From Tuctoria greenei (Eukaryota; Streptophyta; Magnoliopsida; Poales; Poaceae), in NCBI GenBank assembly GCA_036927565.1, contig JAYESD010000006.1, positions 98,181,353 to 98,245,352 of the forward strand: 64,000 nt of DNA, in the 5' to 3' direction. The translations under genes and the position numbers were made by a program. Shown piece after piece: positions 10,688-22,501 of the stretch (the first letter of the stretch is position 1; each line of letters begins with the position of its first letter). Under the pieces are notes generated by a model. That model was not told the origin of the DNA. It saw only the letters and a list, made by a program, of their open reading frames with translations, and did no database searches.

Positions 10688-11711
10688 TGTCGAAGCGTTA
10701 ATGTGACACTTCCCCTGGATCTGCTAAGGAGCAGCCCGCGGAGGTTCTTTGTTCGGCGGGACTTAGGCCTCAATCAAGTGTTCTAGCAGAAGAGAGTATG
10801 ACACGGTGGCTTTAACGTGGTTCGGGCCACAAGGAGCGTAACACCCTACTCCATAGTGGGTGGTATTGCTAGTATGTGTGTATGCATGTGTGTGATGTCC
10901 GGTCCTTTGTAACGGTGGCAGTCTGGACCTTTTATAGACAAGGCCAGACGCCTTAGAAGTGAGGTCCCGGGGCCCGATAGGTGGTCCCAGGGCGATCTTA
11001 TCTTAAAGATCTAAGGATTCCCACATAAGCTTGCTCTAGCCGAGGCAGTGAAGACTCGCTGTCTTGCCTCCTCTCTTGTCAGTAGCCCACACGTCATTGT
11101 TGACAGTGGCAGAAGGTGTCCCGTTGGTCTGTCTTGTTGTCGCAAGCTACCCACTTGGCCAAGTGGGATAGGTCTGCGGCGACTTCACTGTGACGCGATT
11201 TGTCATAGCGGTCTTTGACCGTTGGCGTGCTCCGTGTTGGGCGCCGGAGGTGGGTGCACGTCTTTAATGCTTGACTTGGGTAGGGCGCACCATCCCTTAA
11301 CGCCCGCCTACAGTCCAATGCGATTTGTGGGACACGTGACAGCATCGAGGCTGCTCCCCAGAAGGGAGGTCAGACCTGGTCCTCCATTATGCGTGGCAGC
11401 TCCGATGCTCGTCAGCGGACATGGCAGCTCCGGGCCCTCTCCCTTGGGGGGTACTGGTCCTGGCACTCCGTGCCACGTGGCTGTACTAGGGCTCTCCCAC
11501 AAGGTTGGGTGAGATCATGTCCCTACACGTGGCGTCTCGGGACGCCACTCTGGAGGGGCCAAGTCCCGTCTTCAAGGCTTACGTGGCAGCACCGGAGATT
11601 GATCTTGAGGAAGGTTGAGGCTTTGGCACCTACGGGACACGTGGCGGCCCTGGACGTGCCTCGGTGTCTTCATCCTGTGTGCGAGGGTACCCCGTATGCA
11701 GGGTACCGACA
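10688..11711 (-). mobile_element. Solo LTR of a Gypsy element
   Basis: Minus-strand ends are TGTCGGTACCCTGCATACG and CGCTTCGACA, giving 1024 bases. Perfect target duplications CAAGG lie at 10683-10687 and 11712-11716, and removing the LTR restores the LINE frame order. The LTR carries repeated ACGTG cores (near 11332, 11483, 11526, 11580 and 11637). Its TGTCGGTACC start resembles the C2 LTR, suggesting a related Tat-type family. Confidence 0.85.
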
Positions 11712-11716
11712 CAAGG

Positions 11717-11883
11717 CATCGCAAAAAAACACAATGAGAGTCACCATTCTGATTCCTTCTAACCATCACATCTTTAGTTAGCACAACATGATTTTGCATT
11801 AACCACAAGAAAGTTTTAATTTTCCAAGGATGTTTTGATTTACAAATATGTTTGAAGCTACCACCAGCATCATTGGCAGTCAA
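11717..11883 (-). pseudogene. LINE zf-RVT domain, first part
   Basis: The frame reads SKHPWKIKTFLWLMQNHVVL and then GDSHCVF, the start of the zf-RVT zinc-binding domain of plant LINEs. The expected next part is found only on the other side of the solo LTR (about 10440-10687), where EGQSHVFFTC and later CCAIWKTRN follow. The LTR insertion point therefore lies inside this domain. Confidence 0.55.
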
Positions 11884-11930
11884 CTTATCAATAAGGATTT
11901 AACCAAAACCATACTAGATTTAGTCTATAA

Positions 11931-12266
11931 TCAAACAACTTTATCCCGCGTATCAGAAATAACCTGCTCATTCAGCAACTGAACAAGAGCATACCAAAGA
12001 TCATGAAGCATTACATCTAAAGCAGGGTTAAAAGAAAGACACCAATTCTTCTCTGCAGCCTGAGCTACTGTAATGGATTTATCCGAGCAAAATTCATAAA
12101 GAAGTACATATTTGATGCATAATGGTTTATCATCAAACCAACTATCTTGCCAGAACCTTATCTTCTTACCATTTCCCAAAGTAAATTTTCTACCACATAA
12201 GTAAACTTTCCTAATTTTCATAAGATCTGACCAAATAGGAGAATTAGACTGTTTGAATTTTAACAA
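11931..12266 (-). pseudogene. LINE ORF2 post-RT region
   Basis: This 111-codon stretch contains LGNGKKIRFWQDSWFDDKPL, a hallmark of the region between RT and the zf-RVT domain in plant L1 elements. It ends at an internal stop near 11931 before the zinc-binding tail. It is in the same orientation and order as the RT fragment at 12783-13187. Confidence 0.6.
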
Positions 12267-12782
12267 ACTAATAAGAAGTCCCTTGACATATTTCTTATTA
12301 TCAATTCTTTGTCAAAGCCCTTCCTCAGATTCTAACTTCCACCACCATTTTGCTCGCAAGCTTAAACTCATTTTTCTTAAAACCTTAATATCCAAACCTC
12401 TTTTTTTTTCTTACTTTTACAGACAACTTTCCATCTTACAGAATAATATTTTTTCTTAGCACTCCCTCCCTGCCAAAGAAACCTTCTCCTAGCAGCATCC
12501 ATTCTTTAATAACTGTTATAGGTAACAAAAATATAGACATATGGTAGACTGGAGCATTTGACAAATTATTTCCATTCCAAAGTTATAGTTTTTTCATGAA
12601 TTTTTCTCATATGTATTTCTAGTCAATGACATGCAATCTACTAGAACCCATGAGAACTTCCAGATATTTCGAAGTGGCCCAACCTGACAGTTAAAAGTAG
12701 TAGCAAATTGAACAGCAGTTTCATTATCCCCAACAACTGTAAAAATCTCACTTTTATCGTAATTGATCTTAAGTCCAGAAAG

Positions 12783-13187
12783 TTATTCAAAAATAGCCAA
12801 CAACAATTTCATATTATTAGCTTCTTCAATATTATTTCTCAAACAAACTATAGTATCATCTGCATATTGTAAAATTGCAATTTCATTAGGAATAACATTA
12901 CTAGCTAAACTTTTTATAAGTCCATTCTGCTGAGCCGAATAAACCATTCTACAAAGACAATCAACAAAACTAGAAAAAGAGGAGACAAAGGATTCCCTTG
13001 TCTGTTGTCTCACACCTTTGTAACTTTGAAAGTGGTTTTCAATTTTACCATTTAACTTGACAGACAATGTTCCGTGCTCTAAAATGGATTTTATCAAGTT
13101 ACACCAAATATTATTGAATACTCTATAAGCAAAGCACTTAATAAGAAAATCCCAATTCACTTTATCAATGAGCCTTCTCAAAATCAA
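12783..13187 (-). pseudogene. LINE reverse transcriptase fragment
   Basis: About 134 codons read in one frame. They open with DKVNWDFLIKCF, the usual LINE palm segment, and include GVRQQTRESF in place of the usual GVRQGDPLSP and the catalytic block ILQYADDTIVCL. The YADD motif is intact, but GVRQQTRES shows the preceding RT motif is altered. No RT residues upstream of this point survive. It would have acted in target-primed reverse transcription. Confidence 0.65.
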
Positions 13188-13190
13188 GTT

Positions 13191-14656
13191 AGCCTAGGCC
13201 GAGGCTAAAAGGGTCGGCCTGAAGCCTAGTCAGCACCACCTAGAGCCCAGCTCGGGCCGTAACTGAGCCTAGACACAAGCCTGTTAATTGGCACGACACA
13301 ACCAGTTTAATGGTTGGTACAGTGGGCCTGGCGCATGGCCCGTGGCCGTGTGGACCGCGATGCCCCAGTCCAGCACGATCTGTATATAATATGACTTTTT
13401 CTGTTCTGAATGTATTTTTTTAATATCGGACTTCAAGCTGGGCCGGCTCGCATGACCCATCTCGAGCATGGCATGACACAGTATGACACGTGTAAAATTA
13501 GCCCGCACCATGACTAGGCCGAGGCGCAGGCCCGTCTTGGTGGCACAGCCGGGTCTAATCCCTTTCCAAGCCGTGCCAAGCCGAGGTTTTCAAAGCCCGA
13601 GTCCAACCCATTGGCCACCTATACCTGGACCTTACGCAAGTGCGCAAGCTACATGCACCAGTCTGCTTTTTTAAATGTATATGCACGCACAAGTGAAGGC
13701 AGCAGTTTGCGAGGATAACAGGTGCAGCCAAATAACATGAATAATACAGTCGGAACAATTGGTACAGATGAATTAAAGATGAATATATGGCACCCCGCCT
13801 TACATTGAGAACTGCTTTTAAAAAGATAATGTAAAAGGACTGAACAATTAATAAGAGGCATACAATAAGACAAGCATACAAAATTACGAACATGAACAGC
13901 CAAGTCAAATTTTCGCAGACACGAATAACAGTTGTCTCAGAGGTGCCATATGACTGGGGATAAGCTAACATCTTACTTCAACTAAGTATGTTGGTAGTTT
14001 AGCTTATGAAAAGGACTACAGTTATATTCTTATATGATGAAAATTGCAACATGCCAGCAGACACTCCACACTTTCTCACAGCTGTAAAAGACGGAAACCA
14101 TGCTTGCTTGTTAGCTTAGCTTGCACAGTCAATACCAAAATGATAAGGTAAACGGGTTTTTGGTTGCATCCTTGCATATCAAGGATAAATACGATAAGGA
14201 GGACAACTCGAAAGGATAGCAGGAGGCAAAGATCATCAAGGAAAGATTACTTTAGACAATGCAGAGAAATCTTAGAACATAAGAATAATTGATTTTCCTT
14301 CCTTGTTCTTGTTCAATTCTAGACTCCAAGAGATAGGTGTCTCAGTTTAGAGGAATGCCTTCTCGAGGATGGTAATAACTAATCTGGAAAGCAGACAACA
14401 AGCAAATGGACCAAGTGAAGTTCGTAATCAAGAGTTCTGTTCAGAAGAACAGAGTTGTTGCCCATGGAATCATCGCCTGAGCCATGCAACACTGCAACAG
14501 AGCTCTTAATCAGGCTTGTGACCAAGGTCTCCAAATTGCCCCATGTTCAATGCAATGTGGATGAACTTCTCAAATGCAGCCCACGAAAAGTGTTATTAAT
14601 GGTGTACCTCTCGAAGATGTTGCTTCTGATCCCTCATATCCAACAGACGGGAAACA
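13191..14656. other. Unassigned interval
   Basis: Bases 13191-13640 are GC-rich and full of GGCCGAGGC, GGGCCGG and AGCCCG strings in both orientations. This is reminiscent of hAT-type non-autonomous elements, but no ends or target duplications could be fixed. Bases 13640-14656 contain no gene. A plus-strand frame at 14455-14667 has no recognisable features. Confidence 0.25.
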
Positions 14657-15338
14657 TGATATCATGATCATTATTTCACGATACCGTTCCATTTTTATGA
14701 CATGCGTGTTAAGGTCATCAAACTCCAATGTTTAGGTTTTAACCTCTTGACACGATTAGCTTCCATGCACATGGAACACAATACCCTCCAAACATTAAGA
14801 ATATGTATAGGAGATGGTCCATGTTCTAAAATCGGTGGTAAGGTACTCCAACAACTATACCGCATCACCTAAGATCACCCAGGAAACATGCGAATACAAA
14901 GGTCATAGATCATTATCACTAGACGCGCAGCTCAGCGGAACGTTGACGCGCGTCGATGTAGAGGAAGCAGACAGTCTCATTCGTCTCCTCCTCGTCCTCG
15001 TCATGGCAGCAGGAAGATGATCACAATCATCGTAGCTGATCAGCGCAGCAGTAGCAGCAACGCCTCTACGTAGTCCACACGTACGGGGAGGAATGCCGTG
15101 CGCTGGTGTGCTAGCATCACGTGCGCGACAAGGGTCTCAATGTGAGGCCTGCGAAGGGTGGCGGCTAGGGCTGTCACATGGTGGAGTAATTATCCCCCAA
15201 CCCTACCCCTCGTATTTATAGGCGTACTGATGGGCTTTTAGGTCGCAGGCCCATTAGTACCCTGATTGCTTATGGATCAAATATCCAACAGGCCTTAACC
15301 CGAATTGTTATGACTGCCTCTTGGGCATATCACAAACA
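14657..15338 (-). mobile_element. 3' LTR of element G (outer limit approximate)
   Basis: The minus strand starts TGTTTGTGATATGCCCAAG, close to the TGTTGGATATGCCC start of Angela/BARE LTRs, right after a polypurine tract (GCAGGTGGGAGA, 15341-15352). A TATA box lies at about 15213-15220 (TATAAATAC on the minus strand). The lower limit is a guess from a TGATATCA palindrome, since no target duplication can be tested. Confidence 0.5.
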
Positions 15339-16281
15339 ATCTCCCACCTGCGCTAGAGATAGTCATCTAGCCAAGCTTTTCAATATTCCAACCCCTTAAG
15401 TGTGTGACCCGTTAGGTTCATTGCAGTCGGTTTTGATTGGAAACTGTTTCCAACCACAAGTCAGTAGATGTATCTAGTAGGACATACTGACTCCCGAATG
15501 TACATAAAGATCGTATCGGACGAACCTAGATACATTCAACATGCTAATCCCTTTACCACACGATACCAGTCAAGCTCAAGGCGAGATGCGTGCCATCCTT
15601 GTGATAGCTCAACCATTCACTCAATCAAATAGTAGATTCATTCCTTGACTAACTTTTAGTCATTGTGATTAACCTTTAATCACTTCGCCATGGCCATGCA
15701 CTTTCAAATCCAACTATCTCGAGGGGCACAGAGATATCTCTCCTGTTATTAAGGAGGGAGAAATCCCATTTTGATCCATGCACATCCCATTCTATGTTTC
15801 ATTATGTACTCAAATACTACTTTTATGACTACCCAGTTACGGAGTAGCGTTTGGTAGTCTCAAAGTACACAACTACACATAGTGAGAAACAATGGCGATC
15901 TCAGGTCTATGAATCTAGCAGGTGTATCACTCAGGACCAACTGATGGCACATATGGAAATAACGAACCCAGAAGTTTCTTGGAGTGGGTCAATCCAACAC
16001 CATGTTCACTAACATGTGTTCACATTATTAATTTGATATCTCCATACCTATGATCCATGAAACGTGATCATCAATTAATACAAGTGCTAGTTTGTGTGAC
16101 ATCATTATCTCATACAATGATATAGACTAGGGATCATTTAGAGTAACATTACTACTAACAAAGAGTTCCACGAACAAGTCACATACTTGATGATCAATGC
16201 AAATAATGATTATTCATTTAACAATTTGTTTAATAGTACATAAATATAGTTGTGACACAAGTCTCCCACTACGCACTATGA
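15339..16281 (-). other. Element G 3' non-coding region with polypurine tract
   Basis: AT-rich DNA between the RNase H stop and the LTR has no open frame. The polypurine tract sits at its LTR end. Long post-RNase-H non-coding regions are normal in Angela-type elements. Confidence 0.5.
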
Positions 16282-17247
16282 TCACTGATGTAAGTATATA
16301 ATACCCATAGATATCGTGTGTGCCTCATGCTTTGATTGTGGAAGAGGCTTTGTCAACAGATATGCAACATTCAAATCTGTGTGCACCTTGCATATCTTCA
16401 CATCACCTTGGTCGATGGTCTCTCGAATGAGGTGATAGCGTCGTAGTATGTGTTTGGATCTTTTGTGTGATATAGGCTCCTTTGCCTGTGCGATGGCTCC
16501 ACTATTGTCACAATAGAGATCCACATGACTGGATGCGCTAGGGACAACACCCAACTCAGAAACAAATTTTCTGATCCAAACAGCTTCCTTTGCAGCTTTA
16601 GAAGCTACAATCTACTATGCCTCCGTGGTTGAATCTGTTATTGTATCTTGCTTGGAACTTTTCCAGCTCACTGCCCCTCCATTTAGGCAGAATATAAAAC
16701 TGGATTGCGATCTAGAATCATACTTATTAGTTTTGAAGCTGGCATCTGTGTAACCTTTTACAACAAGCTCTTCTTCACCTCCAAACACTAAGAATGCATC
16801 CTTAGTTCTTCTGAAGTACTTAAGGATGTTTTTGACAACGGTCCAATGAGCATCACCATAATCTGATTGATACCTACTCGTGATGCTTAGAACATAAGAT
16901 ACATTTGGGCATGTACATAGCATGGCATACATGATGGATTCAATAGCCGAAGCATAAGGAATCACTCTCATCCTCTTTTGGTCATCAGGTGTCGAAGGAC
17001 ACTGACTCTTGCTTAGAGTAATGTCGTGTGACATTGGCAAGAAACCTTTCTGGGAATCTTTCATATTGCACCTATTCAATATCTTGTCAATATATGTATC
17101 TTGGCTTAATCCAGTTAGCGTTGTAGATCTGTCTCTATAGATCTTTATGCCCAAAATGTAAGCTGCCTCTCCTAAATCCTTCATTGAAAAACTTTTTCTC
17201 AATGGGGATTTAACATCATCAAGCATTGGAATGTCACTTCTGATCAA
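16282..17247 (-). pseudogene. Element G reverse transcriptase C-terminal part and RNase H
   Basis: The frame opens ILLIRSDIPMLDDVKSPL (the DDILLIGND region of Copia RT with its catalytic block cut away). It continues KSFSMKDLGEAAYILGIKIY, the YASAIESIMYAML block and the RNase H segment YTDASFKTNKYDSRSQSSF. After a stop near 16617 the domain continues VDLYCDNSGAIAQAKEP and HILRRYHLIRETIDQGDVK. These are the classic Angela/Tork motifs, and the copy is truncated at its N-terminal side by the B insertion. Confidence 0.75.
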
Positions 17248-17252
17248 TAATA

Positions 17253-18920
17253 TTAATAGTCGCCTAGAGGGTGTTGAACAGGCAATAAGTCCTGAAATGA
17301 CTTAATCAAACGAGATTAAACTCTTGAGGCCGGACTTGTCTGGACAAGGCCGGAATAGTCCGCTCAGCACAGGGTGAAAACCTAAAAACTTGGTTTCTAT
17401 AAGTTATTTATGGAATTTAAATTCACCCAAGATGTAAGCAATGTGTGGTAACCTAGTACAGCTTAGATTGTGAAGTTAAAGCACTTAGGTCACAAGATAT
17501 CAACAAAGATCAAAGTGAAGAGCAATATGAGCAATAAGAACCCTAATAGCAATGCTAGTGATTACGAAATGTAAAATGACAAGTGAGACAAGATTTATGC
17601 TGTGGTTCAGCTCCACGAAGAAGCCTACATCCACGTCGAGAGTCCATACAAGGATTGGGTCTCACTTGACCCTTCTCTGAGCAAGCCACCACAATGGCCG
17701 GCTCGGTTTCCACTATATCAATGGGTAATCACTAAGTTTAATTGGGGCTGCTCACAAGTCGAGGCTCCCACAAATCAATACAACTAGGATCACACAAAGC
17801 TCAACTCACAAAAGCCACAAAACACAACACAATGTGCAAAGAGATCAAACCGAGAGCCAAAGCGCGATGATCTTCCTTCACTCTCCTCACCAAACCCTAA
17901 TCTCTTCAAGATTTGGTCTTAGAGGGCTAATAGGACGGGTAGAAGGCTTTGGATGGCTCTAGGTCACTTCTGGCGGTGCTAGGGTTCAAGACCTCTTCAA
18001 ATGAGGCCAGGGGTCCCCCTTTTATAAGGGTCCCGAGCCCATTCCGCTGATCTCACCAGAAGGGCGGACTAGTCCAGCCACTGGCCCCAGACTAGTCCGG
18101 CCCAATGGGATCGCTGACCTCTGGTCAGGTCGCGACAACTGCTGCACTACGCAACTATCATCACGCTACACGTCAAATTTCTAAATTCAAAAGATCACTA
18201 AACAACGTGGACTAGTTCAGTTCACAACAGACTAGTGCGAAGTAGGATAGAAAGGTTTAGTCCATACCAAAATAGACTCAACTGGATAGGCCCGGACTAG
18301 TCCGGCCACAGGGGGCGGACTAGTCTGACCCTCTAGAGTTTCCTCTCGCTTTATCTCACTATGTCTCAAACGGACTATTCTGTACCACCATGGACAAGTC
18401 CGAATTTTTTCATGGAGCTTTGGTCCGTTCCAAAATGGACAAGTCTGATTTTTAAGCACATAGCTCCAACTTCACTAAGGGATGAACAAACTAGTCCGTA
18501 CCCATACGGAAAAGTCCGAACTCATCCAGAGACGTTTAGTCCGCCCCAAAGTGGACTACTCTGACTGGCCGTTCTACTCCGGCCCTGAGGCCTAGACTAG
18601 TCTTGCTTCATTGGGGTTTTCCTTATTTTCACTTCTCACTTAGGTATTTCTCTTAACCACCACTTTGAGCCCTCTAGAATGATCTCAATGCACATGATAC
18701 ATCCACCCTCTCACATGACATGGCTCATATAAGCTCAACACCATAGAAACCCTAATTTCTACGCTTGAGCCTTTGACGCCCGTTTTATCCTTTTCTTATT
18801 TGAAGGATTTCATCTCATTTCATACATCATTCCTGTGCTCAAGATCAACTCAACTCATTAGTCTCTTAATTTTCGTCATCAATCATCCAAAACCCACGGG
18901 GATGCCTAGATGCACTTTCA
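17253..18920 (-). mobile_element. 3' LTR of element B
   Basis: The minus strand starts TGAAAGTGCATCTAGGCATC immediately after the polypurine tract AAAAAGGGAGAGAT (18921-18934) and ends near GGCGACTATTAA, aligning with the ends of the solo LTR at 6039-7583. The terminal CA is mutated, so the left limit is good to a few bases. GGACTAGTCC-type palindromes crowd 18060-18600. Confidence 0.7.
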
Positions 18921-19398
18921 ATCTCTCCCTTTTTGGTGATTGATGACAACACATTAAGACTTCAACAAAAAGGATACTAATTGGTTTTAATAACTTGTAT
19001 TTGTATGAGTGACTCCCCCTTAATGTATGCATCATGAGTTAGAGTAATTGAGAGAATTCTCATACATATACATGTTATGGTGGGGTGCCTAAGTGATGTG
19101 CTTCATAAATTGTGATGAGACAACAAACATGCAAGATAAGCATATAACTCAAGCATAACATTACAATTTAGTCAAGGTACGTGATTAAGTCTTACAACAA
19201 TTGCAATGAGAGTTTTAAAACATAAGTCCATAATTGCATAAATTTCCATAATTGGATCAATTTCTCCCCCATACAACTATTGTCTAAGAGAACCCCCTTT
19301 TCCAAACTCTCCCACTCTCTATGTACCCCATCCGTCAACTCCCCCCCTTTGGCATCAAGGCACCAAAAAGGAAAATAAGGAAGGAAGGGTCCTTAGGT
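18921..19398 (-). other. Element B polypurine tract and 3' non-coding region
   Basis: The polypurine tract lies next to the LTR. The string GGTGATTGATGACAACAC is shared with the same position in element A (22186-22203), showing that A and B are relatives. No coding sequence was found. Confidence 0.6.
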
Positions 19399-20702
19399 CT
19401 ACTCTTCATCATCATTGGCGTCGTCGTCGTCAACGTCTCCGCCTTGGTGCCCGCTATCGCTCTCTGTGGCCTCCGGATCAATATGAGCATCATCTTCGGA
19501 CGGGGCAAATGTAGAATTACCATCTTCACCAAATTGAGCTAGCTCCTCGGCGGTGAACTCCGGGAATGGAGTGATCTCCCTATCACTCTCCTCGGCGGGA
19601 TACATGGGGATGTCCAACCTATTGCACACCGTCTTGAGATACTTCTCTTGGCGACGCTCCATGCGACATTGCCGAACTTCCGTCTTCCGGCAAGAGGAGA
19701 ATATGTCTTTGAAGCACTTGAGAAATCCACTTCCGCATTGTGATGAAGGCAGAGGTGGATTAGGAGATAGAACAAAGGGAGAAGAAGAAGCGGGAGGATC
19801 TGCATTCTTCCTCCTAGGTGCAGGAGACTCCGGAGGAGGGAGTTGAGGTTGAAGCCTTCAGTGAGTGATGTCTTTCTTGAAGTTGAGTCTGGAGACCTTC
19901 TTGATCATGTACATGATGTAAGGAGCATAGACACATGATCGGTTTGGAGTATGGGAGATGTTAAAGATGTCATCGAAGACTTAGTCAAACACATTGAAGC
20001 GAACATCTCCATCAATTAGCACCATAAAGTGCCTCAAATTGCCTTGAATAATGCTCGCATCTCCATCCTTGGGTGCAATGGTCTTCTGGAGCACCCGGTT
20101 GAGCACACTGTAGAAGGGCTTGATGTTCCTGATGTGCCCGGCCTCAAAAGATACATGACTGGGATACATGTACTCCATGGTGTCTTAATCAACTGGCCTC
20201 AAGTTGGAAATGATGATCTCATTCTCCAGTTGATCCTCCAAGTCAAGTAACTGAGCAAACTCCCAGTAGGTGGTGGAGTATTGTTCTCCATAGGTCATCC
20301 AGATGATCCTCCTGTCCCCATTGTTGTGGAAATAGATAGTGGAGTAGAATTGAGCAATCACCTCCACATTCCAATCATACTAAAAGGCCATGAATTTCTT
20401 CATACCATGGCGCTCTATGGCCTCAATCACAGCATTGAAGGCCACGTGATCCTTCTGGGCTATATAGTCCTAATCGATCCACTGAGCATCAGTAACTTGA
20501 GTCTGTTGGACATATAGACATTCGTGTAGAAGTCACAGTGGAAGTCACACCATAAACGGGGATCCACTGTGCTCCTCTCCCTCTGATAGACATTGACCTT
20601 CCGGAGCTTTCTTTCCTTCTCAGCCCCTTTGCCCTTGAAGATGTTGGCATCGAAGGCCGCTGCACGGTTTGGGTTCCTCGCACGAGAAGACATCCTCAAG
20701 GG
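19399..20702 (-). pseudogene. Element B post-pol ORF, C-terminal part
   Basis: This continues the reading frame of 41862-41486 across the element A insertion. It reads through MSSRARNPNRAAAFDANIF, a WMTYGEQYSTTYWEFAQLL segment and RPVD, then (after a stop) VSFEAGHIRNIKPFYSVLNR, and ends in an acidic tail (GDVDDDDANDDEE) at 19399. The WMT..W.EFA core fits the putative plant transposon protein domain often found in SIRE-type elements and in stand-alone plant ORFs. Its function is unknown. At least two stops and one frameshift break it. Confidence 0.55.
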
Positions 20703-22170
20703 TGTAAGGACCGAATGCCCAAGAGGGGGGGGGTGAATTGGACTTCTTTTCAAAAATTAAAGCAATAAAAACTTAACCACTAAAAAGCCCAAATCCCTAT
20801 GCAAACAACCTATGCATTCAAGTGAATAGTAATTTTGCGATATATGAAATGCATAAGTGTAACGGGAAGAAAGAGTGTGCAAACTCCCGGGGAGACAAGA
20901 AGACACGATGATTTATCCCGTGGTTCAGCAAGATCGTCAAGACCTTCCTACATCCATGTTGTGGCACCCACCAAAGGGTATAGCCACTCCCAAGTCATCG
21001 AGACCAGGGATCTTCACTAAAAGTCTCCGTTTGCCAACCCCGGCAAGGTGAAGCTCAAGCCTTGTACAAGTTTGATCCTCTGGGATTCCACAATCGTCTT
21101 GGCAAGCTCCGGAAGGCTCTCTCCAATCACCGACTGTTACACGGTGAATACAATCACTAAGAGACACTCCCTTACAGCTCTCACTACACTAGAGACTCCA
21201 ATCACCAAGAATGGAAGCACACAAGCATTATCTCTAGTAAGTTCTAGCCTATCTCTTGGTGTACAAGTGTTGTAAATGATGTAGAAATGGTAGCTCAATG
21301 TCTTGAATGCTTGGTAATGTGTAGAGTAGCTCTGGGTATCAAGACTTATCGAAATGACTGGTTGAAGGGGTATAAATAGTCAGCTTCCACGAAATAGCCG
21401 TTGGAAAAGTAGGCTGACATCACTGTTCTGCGAACACCGGATGATCTGATGTTCTCCCTTCAGTTGTCATCGGTCGAATCCAAATTAGCTTATGTCACCG
21501 TGTCAAATATGACCGTTGTTCGACCGACGTAACACTTGCCTCATCATCGGAGGATCCAGTGACACTTCATCCAGAATTGGTCCAGAAATAATGTTTACTG
21601 GAGTGATTGACCGATGTGTTATAATTGTACATCAGATGGTCCGGTGTTACACTTGGTCCAGGGAAATTGCTTACTGGAATGATCGACCGATGTAACACTT
21701 GCTTCATCATTGGATGATCCGGTGTATACTTAAGTCTGAGGTCTTCTTCTGTTCAGAGCCAACTCGACCGATGTAGTATTTTCTGGATACATCGGTTGAT
21801 ATGGTGAGTTGATTTTGTCTGCTTCGAGTTGTTCTAAGTTATTCTTTTGGAATTTGTTCGAGTGACCTCTTAGACATTGGTTTGAATTGTTCTTCTGATG
21901 ATGACCAAGTCTTGAGTGCTGTAAATTTCGATAAAATAATTTTGACATATGTGCTTTTTCTTTTAGTCTTCATAAAAATCAATTGACCTCGTGAAATAGT
22001 TTGTTTAGGGGTCTCTAATTGTATCCAATGAGCAATATATTATATACATATGGAGTCCATTAAGTGTGATGAGATATACGAGAGACCTTGCATACACAAA
22101 CTCATTAGTAATATCCAACGGTTGTCATTAATCACCGAAACCATACCTCGTGGGGGCCTAGATGCTTTCA
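20703..22170 (-). mobile_element. 3' LTR of element A
   Basis: Minus-strand ends are TGAAAGCATCTAGGCCCCC and GGTCCTTACA. It is paired with 40020-41485. Several degenerate CATCGGATGATCCG motifs lie between about 21430 and 21790. A TATTTATAC string (minus strand, about 21370) is the only TATA-like candidate. Confidence 0.9.
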
Positions 22171-22501
22171 ATCTCCCCCTTTTCGGTGATTGATGACAAC
22201 ACAACGAGTAAAGCATAATAGTAATGAAATTAAGAATACGATACTCAAAAAGATATACAATAGGTACAAGATTTTGTACATTAAACGTGAAGGCTCAAAA
22301 ATGATCCATAAAGCACAAGAGAATTAAGAGGCACACAAATACTCAATGAATAGAAAAAGAGTAGCAAATCTCCCAAATTACAAAAGCTCCCAAAAAGAAA
22401 TGCTCCCTCTACAACTAGGACTCCCCCTGGGACTATGCTATCCCTCCCCCTGACTCTTCTCCACCTTTGGCATCAAGAAACCAAAAAGGGAAGTCGAGTG
22501 C
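22171..22501 (-). other. Element A polypurine tract and 3' non-coding region
   Basis: The minus strand reads AAAAGGGGGAGAT directly before the LTR. The rest is AT-rich non-coding DNA after the post-pol ORF. Confidence 0.7.

Larger units (their letters stand above)
10025..13190 (-). mobile_element. L1-type LINE remnant, interrupted by a solo LTR
   Basis: Minus-strand coding fragments appear in the correct order for ORF2 of a plant L1 LINE. They are the second half of the reverse transcriptase (12783-13187), the spacer after it (11931-12266), and a zinc-binding zf-RVT tail split across the solo LTR at 10688-11711. The 5' part (endonuclease and first RT half) is missing, which fits either 5' truncation or later loss at 13190. 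Three short remnants of 3' UTR extend to about 10025. Confidence 0.65.
14657..17252 (-). mobile_element. Angela-like Copia retrotransposon, 3' half (element G)
   Basis: From right to left (element 5' to 3') it holds reverse transcriptase and RNase H (17247-16282), about 0.9 kb of non-coding 3' sequence, a polypurine tract and a 3' LTR ending near 14657. It is cut off inside RT, just after the YVDD-equivalent region, by the 3' LTR of element B. Its gag, protease, integrase and 5' LTR are not found on the far side of B in this window. Confidence 0.65.
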
